From Paucidesulfovibrio sp036541255 (GTDB taxonomy: Bacteria > Desulfobacterota > Desulfovibrionia > Desulfovibrionales > Desulfovibrionaceae), in assembly GCA_036541255.1 (NCBI GenBank), contig JAZHDD010000023.1:124001-188000 (forward strand): a stretch of 64,000 nt of DNA, written 5' to 3'. The position numbers were made by a program, and so were the translations under genes. The notes beneath the pieces were generated by a model, which made no database searches, had not been told where the DNA came from, and saw only the letters and a list, made by a program, of their open reading frames with translations. Positions within the stretch are counted from its first letter, which is position 1. Every line of letters starts with the position of its first letter. Shown piece by piece: positions 25,697 through 34,428 of this stretch.

Positions 25697-26076
25697 CTCG
25701 CTTGCCCCACGGCCTGACGGATTTTGCCCAACAGGGTTTCCAGTTCACAGGGCTTGAGCAGATAATCAAAGGCCCCGTGCAGTTTGCCGTCTCTCGCTGC
25801 CTGCTCCGAGCCATGCCCCGTGAGCATGATCACCGGCAGTTCGGGCACCATCTTCTTCAGGATGCTCAGAACCTCGATGCCGTCCATGTCCTCCATCTTG
25901 AGGTCCACGACGGCCACGTCGAAATCATGCCGCCTGAGCGTCTGAATGGCGTCCGCGCCGGACAATGCCGGAGTGACGTCAACGCCCCGCTTGGCCAGCC
26001 GCTTGACCATGACCTCGACGAAGCCTGTTTCGTCGTCCACGAGCAGCAGCCGTATCTTTTCGGATTGATTCGACAT
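25693..26076 (-). CDS. single-domain response regulator (receiver 2)
   Basis: This is a stand-alone receiver of 127 residues with all catalytic positions (LLVDDETGF, VAVVDLKMEDMDG, IMLTGHG, LLKPCE). It has no output domain. It is one of three consecutive receivers in the operon, each about 40-50 percent alike by eye, which suggests duplication. Its stop overlaps the start of receiver 1; it lies 23 bases after receiver 3. Confidence 0.94.
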   Translation of the reverse strand: MSNQSEKIRLLLVDDETGFVEVMVKRLAKRGVDVTPALSGADAIQTLRRHDFDVAVVDLKMEDMDGIEVLSILKKMVPELPVIMLTGHGSEQAARDGKLHGAFDYLLKPCELETLLGKIRQAVGQAR

Positions 26077-26099
26077 TTTTATCGAGCCCCTCTCCCGGA

Positions 26100-26534
26100 C
26101 TAGTCGCCTCGCCGCAGCGCGATATACTGGGCCCGGGCTTCCAGAATCTTTTCCTCGTGCTGCCGCTTCTTGGTGGCGGCCGCATCGATCTTCTGCATCA
26201 GCACGTCCATCTCGCAGGGCTTCATCAGATAGTCGAACGCCCCGAGCTTCATGCCGTCGATGGCCGTCTCCACGGTGGCGTGACCGGTGAGCATGATCAC
26301 TTCCACAAGCGGATAGTCCTGCTTGATCTGCGTCAGGGTCTCCACCCCGTCCAGGCCGGGCATCTTCACGTCCAGGACCACGACCTCAATACTCGAATCC
26401 TCGGCCAGGGCGTCCAGGGCGGCTTGGCCGCTGAAGGCGGTCCGCACGGCCACGTCCCGCTTATCCAGACGCTTGGTCATGGTTTCGACGAAGGCCTTTT
26501 CGTCATCCACGAGCAACACGGTAGCCACACTCAT
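26100..26534 (-). CDS. single-domain response regulator (receiver 3)
   Basis: This is a stand-alone receiver of 144 residues with intact sites (LLVDDEKAF, VVLDVKMPGLDG, IMLTGHA, LMKPCE). A roughly 25-residue charged helix follows the receiver fold. The ATG at 26534 follows AGAGGAGGAACC; the longer reading to 26576 is excluded. It is the first receiver after the histidine kinase gene and the likeliest direct partner of that kinase. Confidence 0.94.
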   Translation of the reverse strand: MSVATVLLVDDEKAFVETMTKRLDKRDVAVRTAFSGQAALDALAEDSSIEVVVLDVKMPGLDGVETLTQIKQDYPLVEVIMLTGHATVETAIDGMKLGAFDYLMKPCEMDVLMQKIDAAATKKRQHEEKILEARAQYIALRRGD

Positions 26535-26591
26535 GGTTCCTCCTCTGTTGTTTCCAGTCCAATTCCTCTCCCGCACACTCCGGCACCCTTG

Positions 26592-26613
26592 CCGGGAAAA
26601 ACGCTTTTTCCGG
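26592..26613. repeat. hairpin between the kinase and receiver 3 genes
   Basis: CCGGGAAAAA and TTTTTCCGG pair around a CGC loop, six bases past the kinase stop. No T run follows on the minus strand beyond the stem, so it is more likely a processing or stability element than a terminator. Confidence 0.4.
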
Positions 26614-26618
26614 AGCGG

Positions 26619-28337
26619 CTAAGCCGCATCCTTTTCTTTGTCCGCCTTGAGCGGCAGGCGGATATGGAAGGTGGTCCCCACGTCGAGCACGCTGGAGACG
26701 CTGATCTCGCCGCCCATCTTCTGGATGATGCCGTAGCAGATGGACAGGCCCAGGCCCGTGCCCTTGCCAACGGGCTTGGTGGTAAAGAACGGATCGAAAA
26801 TCTTCTGCAGGTTGGCCTTGGGGATGCCCTGGCCCGTATCCGCCACGGAAACGAGCACGTTGTCCTTTTCGCGGCGGGACACGATCTTGAGCTGGCCGCC
26901 CTCGTGGTCCATGGCGTCGATGGCGTTGTTGATCAGATTCAGGAAGACTTGCTGGAGCTCGGACGGGGAAGCCTCGATAAGCGGCAGGTCCGGATCGAGG
27001 TCCTCGGCGATATGCACGTTGGCGAAGCGGGCGCGCTGTTCGGAAAGCGCGGCCATTTCTTCGACCAGCTCGTTGATGTTCACGGACTTGAGCGTGGGGT
27101 CGATCTTGCGCGCGAAGGAGAGCAGCTTGTGGGTGATCTCCTTGCAGCGGCCGCCCTGGGAACGGATCTGGCTCAGAGCCCTCTGCACCTCGTCGAAATT
27201 CTCCGCGCCCTTGAGGTCCTCTTCTTCCATGAGATCCTGAATCCAGCCAGCCTCTTCGACCATGATGGCCACGGGATTGTTGATCTCGTGCGCGATGCCC
27301 GCGGCCAGTTCGCCCAGGGAGGCCAGCTTGCCCGCTTCGATGACCTGCTCGTTCATCATTTCCTTTTGCCGATCCGTCTCCACCACCGTGTTCAAAATGC
27401 GCTTGGAGAGCACGATGGCCATGAACACGATGGCCAGGGCGCTGAAGAACACGCCCACCAGGGCGAAATTGCGCGCCCGCAGGAACAGCCGGAAGGCGTC
27501 GTCCTGATTCTGCTGGAAGACCAATGTCCAGTCGCCGTTCTTCAGCGAGGCCGTGACATAGACCGTGTCTTCGCCCGTGGCCGGGTCATGTCCGAGATGC
27601 ACGCTGGTGGAGGGCACCGGGCCGGTGATGACGCCGGGCTTGAATGCGCGCTCCGGCGGGAGAATGTCACGCACAAAGGCTTCGCTGATGGCCACCTGGC
27701 GCCGGGGCTTGGTCTGGAATTCGCCGCTAGAGTTGACGATGTAGGCCAGCCCGGTCTCGCCGATGCGGATGTTCTCCACAAGGCGGTTGAAGGCCACGAA
27801 GTCGATGGTGGAACGCAGAATGTACTCCTGGCCCTGCCATTGGTGCTTCACGGCCACGATGAAGTGCGGCAGGCCGCGCAGGCCCAGGAACACGTCGGAA
27901 ATGTAGAATTCGCGCTGCATGGCCTCCTGGAACCAGAGCGCATGGCCGTAGTCGGCCCGGCCCAGGCGGAAGGGACCGGCGTAGGCCACCTGCGTGCCTT
28001 GGGCATTGACCAGCCCGAGGTCCACGAAGAGGCCGCCGTGGCGCTGTTGCAGGATCTGGAGCAACTGCTCCAGTCCGTCCTGGTTCTTCACGCGGTCATA
28101 CTCGGCCACGTCCGCAAGCACGCGGATTTCGGCCAACTTGCCGTTGAGGAAGGAGTCGATGCTCTGCTTGTGTCCGGCCACGACCTCCTGGATATGCGCC
28201 AGGACCTTGGCCTTGTATGCTGTATGGAACTGGTAGCCGCCCAGGGCGGAGAGCAGCAGAAGCGGGCTGAGGGACACGGCCACGATGGTGCCGATCATGC
28301 TGCGGCGAAGCGAACTGTAGTAATACTTATCCGACAT
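26619..28337 (-). CDS. membrane sensor histidine kinase with extracytoplasmic Cache-like domain
   Basis: This 572-residue kinase has two membrane helices (about residues 14-34 and 290-315) flanking a large sensor region with double-Cache features, for example GLFVDLGLVNAQGTQVAYAGPF and ETGLAYIVNSSGEFQT. A HisKA domain follows with the phosphorylated His in LAAGIAHEINNP, then a HATPase with LNLINNAID, DTGQGIP and GTGLGLSICYGII. All catalytic boxes are intact. The ATG at 28337 follows GAGGAGGAC and overlaps the degenerate receiver gene by 11 bases. Cache sensors usually bind small carboxylates or amino acids; the ligand here may be the substrate of the TauE carrier. Confidence 0.93.
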   Translation of the reverse strand: MSDKYYYSSLRRSMIGTIVAVSLSPLLLLSALGGYQFHTAYKAKVLAHIQEVVAGHKQSIDSFLNGKLAEIRVLADVAEYDRVKNQDGLEQLLQILQQRHGGLFVDLGLVNAQGTQVAYAGPFRLGRADYGHALWFQEAMQREFYISDVFLGLRGLPHFIVAVKHQWQGQEYILRSTIDFVAFNRLVENIRIGETGLAYIVNSSGEFQTKPRRQVAISEAFVRDILPPERAFKPGVITGPVPSTSVHLGHDPATGEDTVYVTASLKNGDWTLVFQQNQDDAFRLFLRARNFALVGVFFSALAIVFMAIVLSKRILNTVVETDRQKEMMNEQVIEAGKLASLGELAAGIAHEINNPVAIMVEEAGWIQDLMEEEDLKGAENFDEVQRALSQIRSQGGRCKEITHKLLSFARKIDPTLKSVNINELVEEMAALSEQRARFANVHIAEDLDPDLPLIEASPSELQQVFLNLINNAIDAMDHEGGQLKIVSRREKDNVLVSVADTGQGIPKANLQKIFDPFFTTKPVGKGTGLGLSICYGIIQKMGGEISVSSVLDVGTTFHIRLPLKADKEKDAA

Positions 28338-28719
28338 GCCCGTCCTCCTCGGCAAAGGCTGCGGGATAGGCCCGCCGCAACGCGCGGTTCACGGCCAGAC
28401 CCAGGGCGTCCATGTGGCCGTTCTTTTCCACCAGCTCCACCACGCCGCTGCACGGGGCGTCCAGATCGGCCACGCCATGACCATGCACGACAAGAGGCAG
28501 TTCGGGCCGGGCCGCGCAAAGCTCGTGCACCAGGGATTCCCCGCCATGCACCGGCAGCTCAGGGTCCAACACCACCAGATGCGGAGGCATGCTTGACGCG
28601 AAAGCTTCCTCGATACCCTGGCGGCCCGACGCGCCGCGAACGTGATAGCCCCTGTCCTGAAAAACCCTGGACAGGAACTCCCGCACGTTCGGGTTGCGGT
28701 CCACCACGAGAATCATCAT
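28327..28719 (-). CDS. degenerate receiver-domain protein
   Basis: This 130-residue protein has a receiver fold but altered catalytic positions. The acidic pair is D-R (VVDRNPNV), the acceptor Asp is kept (VVLDPELP), the Thr/Ser position reads HGHG, and the Lys is in VEKNG. It probably cannot be phosphorylated normally and may act as a constitutive adaptor. The start was placed at the ATG at 28719 because the alternative GTG at 28794 lies upstream of the expected transcription start of the sigma-54 promoter. It is the first gene of the eight-gene run and overlaps the kinase gene by 11 bases. Confidence 0.78.
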   Translation of the reverse strand: MMILVVDRNPNVREFLSRVFQDRGYHVRGASGRQGIEEAFASSMPPHLVVLDPELPVHGGESLVHELCAARPELPLVVHGHGVADLDAPCSGVVELVEKNGHMDALGLAVNRALRRAYPAAFAEEDGHVG

Positions 28720-28771
28720 GCGCTTTCTTGCCACTCGGTCTGCCTCCGTGATCAATCTCGCTTCTTCCAAC

Positions 28772-28787
28772 GCAACTTGTGTGCCAA
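28772..28787 (-). promoter_or_regulatory. sigma-54 promoter (-24/-12) of the eight-gene operon
   Basis: On the minus strand TTGGCAC (28781-28787), a 5-base spacer and TTGC (28772-28775) match the sigma-54 consensus at every conserved position. Transcription would start near 28760, 40 bases before the degenerate receiver start codon. An NtrC-type activator gene lies immediately upstream. Confidence 0.85.
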
Positions 28788-28840
28788 ATTTCACGCACGC
28801 ATAATCGCTTTACAATTACCCTCAACCAATGGATATTTTC

Positions 28841-28884
28841 AAAAACACGCAGGCCGCCTGCCCTTGTCTGGGGCAGGCGGCCTG
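28841..28884 (-). terminator. terminator of the kinase/NtrC-type regulator operon
   Basis: A perfect 14-bp stem (28850-28863 with 28871-28884) is followed on the minus strand by GCGTGTTTTT, 31 bases past the regulator stop. It separates this pair from the sigma-54 promoter. Confidence 0.9.
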
Positions 28885-28914
28885 TCAGGTTTCTTTACAC
28901 CCTGTAAAAAAAAG

Positions 28915-30336
28915 TCAGGACGCGGAGGTGGTCACCTTGATGCCGTATTTTTCGATGCGCGCCAGCAGGGTGGGTCGGGACATACCCAGGAGCTTGGCTG
29001 CCCGGGTGCGGTTGTTGCCGGTCATAGCCAGAGCCTCGCTTACGGCGATCTTGCCCACGGTGCCCACGATGGCCTCGAACGCGTCGCTGCCGCTGTGGTG
29101 GGCCAATGCCTGGCGCACCCAGCCGCGCACCGCGTCCTCGCCGCCGTCCTCGTGCAGTTCGTCCTCGAAACGGCTGCCCACGGCCAGGGCCAACTCGTCC
29201 GGACCCACGGGACAGCCCCGGCTGAAGATCACGGCCTTGTGCAGCTTGTTGGCCAGTTCCCGCACGTTGCCGGGCCAGGCCAGAGAGCGCAGAAACTCCA
29301 AGGCCTCCCGCGTCAGGCCGGGATTGCTCATGCCCATTTCGCGAGCGTAGCGGGCCAGGAAAAAGTCCGCGAGCAGTCCGATGTCCTCCTTGCGGTCGCG
29401 CAGTGGCGGCAGGTACAGGGTCACGACCTTGAGGCGGTAGTAAAGGTCCTCGCGAAAGTGGCCCTCGGCCACGGCCGCTTCCAGGTTGCGGTTGGTGGCC
29501 GCGATGATGCGTACGTCCACGGGAATGGCCTTGTGGCCACCCAGCCGTTCAATCTTCTTTTCCTGGAGCAGGCGCAGTATCTTGGCCTGGATGCCTTCGG
29601 GCATGTCCCCGATCTCGTCCAGGAACACGGTGCCGCCGTTGGCCTTTTCGATCTTGCCCACGCGGCGGTTCACAGCGCCCGTGAACGCGCCCTTTTCATA
29701 GCCGAAAAGTTCGCTCTCCAGCAGGGTTTCAGGAATGGCCACGCAATTGATGACCACAAAGGGCTGATTGGCCCTGCTACTGTACTGGTAGACGGCACGG
29801 GCCACCAGTTCCTTGCCCGTGCCCGACTCGCCGCGTATGAGCACGGTGGCGTCGGTGGGGGCCACACGGCCGATGGCCTTGTAGATTTCGTGCATGGCCC
29901 CGGAACGGCCTATGAGCGCTTCGGCGCCCGTATTTTCCGGCTCCGCGTCCATTTCCACGCGGTCGCGCATGACCCGCCCGGCCTCCAGGGCCTGCAGGAT
30001 GATTTCCAGGATGTCGGGGATATCGAAAGGCTTGAGCACGTAATCATAAGCGCCGAGCTTGGTGGCCTCGATGGCCGTGTCCGTGGAGCCGAACGCGGTC
30101 ATGATCACGACCTGGAGCCGGGGCTCGATCTTGCGCATGGCCTGAAAGGCCTCCAGCCCGCTCATGCCCGGCATGCGCACGTCCATGACCACCAGGTCCG
30201 GCACCTTTTCGCGCACGGCCTCGATTCCGGCCTCGCCCGAGGCGGCAACGCGCACCTCGTGCCCTTCCCCGGCCAGCAGCCGCTCAAAGCTCAGGCGCAG
30301 CTGGGAATCGTCGTCAACAATCAATATCTGTGCCAT
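28915..30336 (-). CDS. sigma-54-dependent response regulator (NtrC family)
   Basis: This is a transcription activator that remodels sigma-54 holoenzyme. The 473-residue protein has a receiver (1-120; ILIVDDDSQ, VVMDVRMPGMSG, Lys in VLKPFD) and an AAA+ domain (about 145-385; Walker A GESGTGKE, sigma-54 contact loop GAFTGA, Walker B TVFLDEIGD). It ends in a C-terminal Fis-type helix-turn-helix (about 430-473; NNRTRAAKLLGMSRPTLLARI). The start at 30336 overlaps the kinase gene by 16 bases, so the pair is co-translated. It is the obvious candidate activator of the neighbouring sigma-54 promoter. Confidence 0.96.
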   Translation of the reverse strand: MAQILIVDDDSQLRLSFERLLAGEGHEVRVAASGEAGIEAVREKVPDLVVMDVRMPGMSGLEAFQAMRKIEPRLQVVIMTAFGSTDTAIEATKLGAYDYVLKPFDIPDILEIILQALEAGRVMRDRVEMDAEPENTGAEALIGRSGAMHEIYKAIGRVAPTDATVLIRGESGTGKELVARAVYQYSSRANQPFVVINCVAIPETLLESELFGYEKGAFTGAVNRRVGKIEKANGGTVFLDEIGDMPEGIQAKILRLLQEKKIERLGGHKAIPVDVRIIAATNRNLEAAVAEGHFREDLYYRLKVVTLYLPPLRDRKEDIGLLADFFLARYAREMGMSNPGLTREALEFLRSLAWPGNVRELANKLHKAVIFSRGCPVGPDELALAVGSRFEDELHEDGGEDAVRGWVRQALAHHSGSDAFEAIVGTVGKIAVSEALAMTGNNRTRAAKLLGMSRPTLLARIEKYGIKVTTSAS

Positions 30337-31883
30337 ACCTCCTCCGATCGGCAGGGCAGCACCAGCACGAAGCCGGCCCCCTTGCCGCTACCGGGCCGCA
30401 GGTTCAGCCAGCCGCCGTGCTCTTCCATGATGCGCTTGGCAATGGCCAGCCCCAGGCCCGTGCCCTCCTCCTTGGTGGAGAAGAACGGCTCAAACACCTG
30501 TTCGTGCAGATTTTCGGGAATGCCCGGGCCGGTGTCGTCCAGACGGATCAAGGCCACCTTGCCCAGGGGCTCCACAACACCGCGCTCCTCCATGATCGTG
30601 ATGGTCCCGCCCGGCCCCATGGCCTCGCAGGCGTTGAGGATCAGATTGGCCAGGACCTCCTTGATCTGGTCCGGGTCCGCGTTGACCGTGGGCAGCTTGC
30701 GGCCCCGCGCCAGACGCACCTCGACCCCCCCGGATTCCAGGCGGTGGCGCAGCAGCTCCAGAGTGGTATCCACCACATCCGACGGGCTGACCTGTTGAAA
30801 TTTGAGTTTGGGTCGGCGGGAAAATTCCAGGAAGTTACGGATGATGGTGTCCAGATGCGCGATTTCCTCGCTGATGACCTCGAAATCCTCGCGCTGATGC
30901 TCGTTCATGCTCAAACTGCGTTCCAGGGAAAACAGACGCATCTTCACCGAGGTCAGCGGGTTGCGGATGGAGTGGGCCACGCCCGCGGCCAGCTTGCCGA
31001 CCATGGCCAGCTTTTCGGTCTGCATCAGGTGCTCCTGACTCTGGACCAGCTTGGAATGGGTCTGGTCCATGTCCTGCACCAGATTCTCCATGCGGCTGGA
31101 CAGGGCCTTGACCTCGTCCATGATCCTGCCGGGCGGCAGTTCGCAGAATCCGCCGCCTTCGGCGGCCAGCCTGCGGATGGGGTCCAGCACGCGGCGCAGC
31201 AGCAACACTCCCAGAAGCAACCCCAGAATCAGGGCCAGGGGCATGGCGGTCCAGGACATGGCCGCCACCAGCCGGGCCTGCTGCTTGTACTGCTCGCCAG
31301 CCTCGCGGATGTTTTCCTCGTGCAGCCGCTTGAACTCCTCGCAGAGACTGTAGAGCGACTCGAACTGGCGGCGCACCTCCCAGTGCAGCCGGGAGCCGGC
31401 CTCGCGCTCGCCCTGCTGATACAATCCGATAACCTGATCCTTGTTCAGGATGTAGCGCAAGTATTCGGACTCGATGCGCCCCAGAACCTCCAGCGCCTCG
31501 GGCAGCCGCGCCAGCTTGCGGGCCCGGGTCAGCCAGCGTTCAAAGGCGGCGCGATGGGTCTTGAGTTGCGTGAGCCAGGCCTCGTCATTGTTCAGGAAAT
31601 AATAGGTGGCGTAGCCCTTCTGCATCACCAGATCGCTTTCCAGGCCCTGAGCCGCGGCCAGGGCGGCCATGTCCTGATCCACCATCTTGACCACCAGGGC
31701 CTGGGTGCGGGAGTTGGACCAGAGAGTGAAGCCTGACCAGAGCGCCGCCACCAGGACAAGGGCGAACAGCAGGGTAAAAATGCGCAGGCGCAGGCTCGTG
31801 CGGCCCATGCGGGCGACACTGCGCTGCTGTTGGCCGGGTTCGGGCCGGGCCTGCCCCGGTGGAAATTCGCTTTTCTCGCTCAT
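30321..31883 (-). CDS. membrane sensor histidine kinase paired with the NtrC-type regulator
   Basis: This 520-residue kinase has two membrane helices (about residues 33-53 and 210-230) around a four-helix-bundle-like periplasmic sensor of about 150 residues rich in Glu/Arg/Leu. A HAMP-like linker, a HisKA domain (His in LAAGVAHSIRNPL) and a HATPase (LILNACEAM, DDTGPGIPEN, GTGLGLAIA) follow, all intact. The ATG at 31883 is the first start of the frame. It overlaps the regulator gene. The sensor lacks a recognisable ligand motif. A divergent glycosyltransferase gene begins 128 bases away. Confidence 0.93.
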   Translation of the reverse strand: MSEKSEFPPGQARPEPGQQQRSVARMGRTSLRLRIFTLLFALVLVAALWSGFTLWSNSRTQALVVKMVDQDMAALAAAQGLESDLVMQKGYATYYFLNNDEAWLTQLKTHRAAFERWLTRARKLARLPEALEVLGRIESEYLRYILNKDQVIGLYQQGEREAGSRLHWEVRRQFESLYSLCEEFKRLHEENIREAGEQYKQQARLVAAMSWTAMPLALILGLLLGVLLLRRVLDPIRRLAAEGGGFCELPPGRIMDEVKALSSRMENLVQDMDQTHSKLVQSQEHLMQTEKLAMVGKLAAGVAHSIRNPLTSVKMRLFSLERSLSMNEHQREDFEVISEEIAHLDTIIRNFLEFSRRPKLKFQQVSPSDVVDTTLELLRHRLESGGVEVRLARGRKLPTVNADPDQIKEVLANLILNACEAMGPGGTITIMEERGVVEPLGKVALIRLDDTGPGIPENLHEQVFEPFFSTKEEGTGLGLAIAKRIMEEHGGWLNLRPGSGKGAGFVLVLPCRSEEVWHRY

Positions 31884-32011
31884 GCATCGCCTCGGCCGCC
31901 GGAACGGCAGGTTCGCGTTCGAAATGCAGGTGCGCGACAGTTTTCACGAATGCGGCGGGTTTGGCAAGGCCGCCCTTGCCAAAGGCCCGTCTTTGTGGTC
32001 TCTCCTATGCC

Positions 32012-33010
32012 ATGCGCAGCCATATCTTCATACCCCCGATCAAGAAGGCGGCAGGCGGCGTCACTGTCCTGCGACAGGTCGCGGCCATTCTGCATCAATC
32101 CGGAAAAGACGTGCGCCTCGTGTTGCGCGGCGACCCGGGCTGGGTTCCGGCCGGGCTGCGCGACCAGGCTCCGGAAACGGACTGGAAGGATCTGGACCTG
32201 CGGACAGGCGACCTCTGGCTGGTGCCGGAAGGCTGGGTCAATGCCCTGGCTCCGGGCCTGGAGGCCGGGGCGCGCTGCGTGAGCTATGTGCAAAACTGGG
32301 CCTATCTGTTCTCGGCCCTGCCCGACGAAGTGCACTGGTCCCAACTGCCCGTGGACTTCCTGGCCGTCTCCGATCCCGTGGCCTATTTCGTACGCGAAGC
32401 CACGGGCCGTACGGCCCCGGTGCTCCGCCCCGGCATTGACCGGAGCCTCTTCGCCGAACCGGACAAAAAACCGGACGGCCCGGTGCGCATCGCCTACATG
32501 CCACGCAAGAACAAGGCCCAGGCCCGGCAGATCCAGGACATCTTCCTTTCGCGCAATCCGGACGCCGAGGTGCGCTGGACCCCCATCGAGGACATGGACG
32601 CCTTTGGCGTGGCCAAAACCCTGGCCCGCTCCCACATCTTTCTCATGACCGGCTTTCCCGAAGGCTGCCCTTTGCCGCCCCTGGAAGCCATGGCCTCGGG
32701 CTGCCTCTGTGTGGGCTTTTCCGGCTTTGGCGGCTGGGATTACATGCGGCCGGCGCAACAAAATCAGCGTTTCACGCCCTGGTGGCCGGTTCGCGACGTA
32801 CCCTGGGGCGGCAACGGCCTCTGGAGCGCGGATCTGGACGTGCTCGACGCGGCCCTGCTCCTGGAGCAAGCCGTGGCCTGGGTGCGTACCGGCGCGCCCG
32901 AATACGCGGCCATCCTGCGCCATGCCCGGACAACCGCGGACGCCTATTCCCTGGACGAGCAGCGAAAGGCCGTGCTGCGTGTCTGGGACGAACTGGCCGC
33001 TGGCTCCTGA
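32012..33010 (+). CDS. glycosyltransferase, GT4-like (group 1)
   Basis: This 332-residue soluble protein carries the GT4 donor-binding signature FPEGCPLPPLEAMASGCLCV near residue 213. A Rossmann-like N-terminal half begins IFIPPIKKAAGGVTVLRQVA. The sugar donor and acceptor are not evident; lipopolysaccharide or capsule synthesis is possible. The ATG at 32012 was chosen because the frame upstream encodes no family-like sequence and overlaps the divergent kinase gene. The ribosome site is weak. A small unknown gene follows by 21 bases. Confidence 0.85.
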   Translation: MRSHIFIPPIKKAAGGVTVLRQVAAILHQSGKDVRLVLRGDPGWVPAGLRDQAPETDWKDLDLRTGDLWLVPEGWVNALAPGLEAGARCVSYVQNWAYLFSALPDEVHWSQLPVDFLAVSDPVAYFVREATGRTAPVLRPGIDRSLFAEPDKKPDGPVRIAYMPRKNKAQARQIQDIFLSRNPDAEVRWTPIEDMDAFGVAKTLARSHIFLMTGFPEGCPLPPLEAMASGCLCVGFSGFGGWDYMRPAQQNQRFTPWWPVRDVPWGGNGLWSADLDVLDAALLLEQAVAWVRTGAPEYAAILRHARTTADAYSLDEQRKAVLRVWDELAAGS

Positions 33011-33031
33011 ACCGCAACCAACGAGACGCCC

Positions 33032-33388
33032 ATGCTCCAGACCCTGCGACAGCTCAAGGACAGGGGGCTTTCCGCGGCCCTGCGCCTGGCCCTGAATGAA
33101 AAATTCTCCCGCTACGGAAAAATCACGGCCCTGCGCCTGGACACGGGCGAGCACCAACTGCACGTGGACGTGCTCCTGGAGGGTGAAACCGATTTGACCG
33201 TCCTCTGCGTGGAAAAATACGGCCTGCAACGCGACGAAGACGCCCTGCTCCTGGAGCTGGGGCACGTCACTGTTTCCAGGCCCTGGCTGGAACGAGTGCT
33301 CAACGACGCGGCCGATCGCATGCTGACGGACCGCAAGCTGCGCATCGAGCACCCGGCTGTGGCCAAGGTGCTTTCCGCCGTGTTGTAG
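33032..33388 (+). CDS. small conserved-looking protein of unknown function
   Basis: This 118-residue soluble protein starts MLQTLRQLKDRGLS and has alternating beta-like strands (ITALRLDTGEHQLHVDVLLEG, LTVLCVEKYGL) and a C-terminal helix region. It has no cysteine cluster, signal peptide or membrane segment. I recognise no family. Codon use matches the neighbours, and it lies between the glycosyltransferase and tatD-like genes on the same strand, so it is likely a real gene. Confidence 0.7.
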   Translation: MLQTLRQLKDRGLSAALRLALNEKFSRYGKITALRLDTGEHQLHVDVLLEGETDLTVLCVEKYGLQRDEDALLLELGHVTVSRPWLERVLNDAADRMLTDRKLRIEHPAVAKVLSAVL

Positions 33389-33444
33389 TGGGGACTTGCC
33401 CGCGCCTTGCGCTCGAAAGCTGATCGCGCTACGTCTGCACGGCC

Positions 33445-34287
33445 ATGAGCAAGAAGAAAAAACGCCCCGAACCCGAGAGCCTGAACCTGCCCCTGTGCGG
33501 GGTGGATTCCCATGCCCATCTGGACCTCAGCGACCCTGACGCGGGCGGTTTCGAGACCGACCTGGACGAGGTATTGGACGCGGCCCGACGCGCCGGCGTG
33601 GCCCGCATCGGCAACGTCTTTCTCGGCCCGGACAAATACGAGCGAAACCGCTCCCGGTTCGACGCCCATCCCGAGGTCTTCTTCATCCTGGGCATGCATC
33701 CCTGCGATGCCCTGGACTGCACCGATGAGATTCTTTCGCGCATGGCCGCGGCCTTCCGTACCGATACGCGGCTGCGCGCCCTGGGCGAAATCGGATTGGA
33801 TTTCTATTGGGACGACGCGCCCCACGACGTGCAGGAGCAGGTTTTGCGCGCCCAGCTGCGTCTGGCCCGCGAACTGGACGTGCCCGTGGTCATCCACTGC
33901 CGCGACGCCGAAGCCGACATGCTGCGCGTGCTCGACGACGAAAACTTCACTGGGCGCGCCCTGCTCTGGCACTGCTTTGGCGGCGGGCCGGACCTGGCCG
34001 AAGCCGTGCTTTCGCGCGGCTGGCAGCTGAGCATCCCCGGCCCCGTGACCTACCGCAAGGCCGAGGAACTGCAAGCCGCCGTGGCCATGATCCCTCTGGA
34101 ACGGCTGCTGGTGGAGACCGACTGCCCCTACCTCACGCCCGAACCCTGGCGCGGCAAGCGCAACCATCCGGCCCTGGCCGCGTTCACCGCCGCGAAAATC
34201 GCGGAGCTCAAGGGGCTGGACCCGACCATGGTCTGGCGCGTGGCCGGCGAAAACGCCCTGCGCTTTTTCGGCCTGCTCCCATCATAA
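33445..34287 (+). CDS. tatD: TatD-family metal-dependent hydrolase
   Basis: This is a TIM-barrel metallohydrolase; relatives are 3'-5' exonucleases or deoxyribonucleases acting in DNA repair or quality control. The 280-residue protein shows the full ligand set: DSHAHLD near residue 21, GEIGLDFYWD, VIHCRDAE, LLWHCFGG (usual SFSG-like site) and ETDCPYLTPEP. The Lys/Arg-rich N-terminal 10 residues are extra. The length is normal. It follows the small unknown gene by 56 bases. Confidence 0.93.
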   Translation: MSKKKKRPEPESLNLPLCGVDSHAHLDLSDPDAGGFETDLDEVLDAARRAGVARIGNVFLGPDKYERNRSRFDAHPEVFFILGMHPCDALDCTDEILSRMAAAFRTDTRLRALGEIGLDFYWDDAPHDVQEQVLRAQLRLARELDVPVVIHCRDAEADMLRVLDDENFTGRALLWHCFGGGPDLAEAVLSRGWQLSIPGPVTYRKAEELQAAVAMIPLERLLVETDCPYLTPEPWRGKRNHPALAAFTAAKIAELKGLDPTMVWRVAGENALRFFGLLPS

Positions 34288-34428
34288 AAATTTCACACCG
34301 GACTTCTCGAAGCACCAAAAGTGGTGCCGTGAAGCTCTTCTTCCCTTTTCAAACAAAAAAATATCCCACGACCTCAAGTCGCTGCCAATATCCGCCGATA
34401 AGACACCCGGAGCAATCCGGAAAACAGC

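Noticed and set aside
28720..28794. GTG at 28794 as start of the degenerate receiver
   Set aside because: The extra 25 codons run through the sigma-54 promoter; transcripts from it would begin downstream of this codon.
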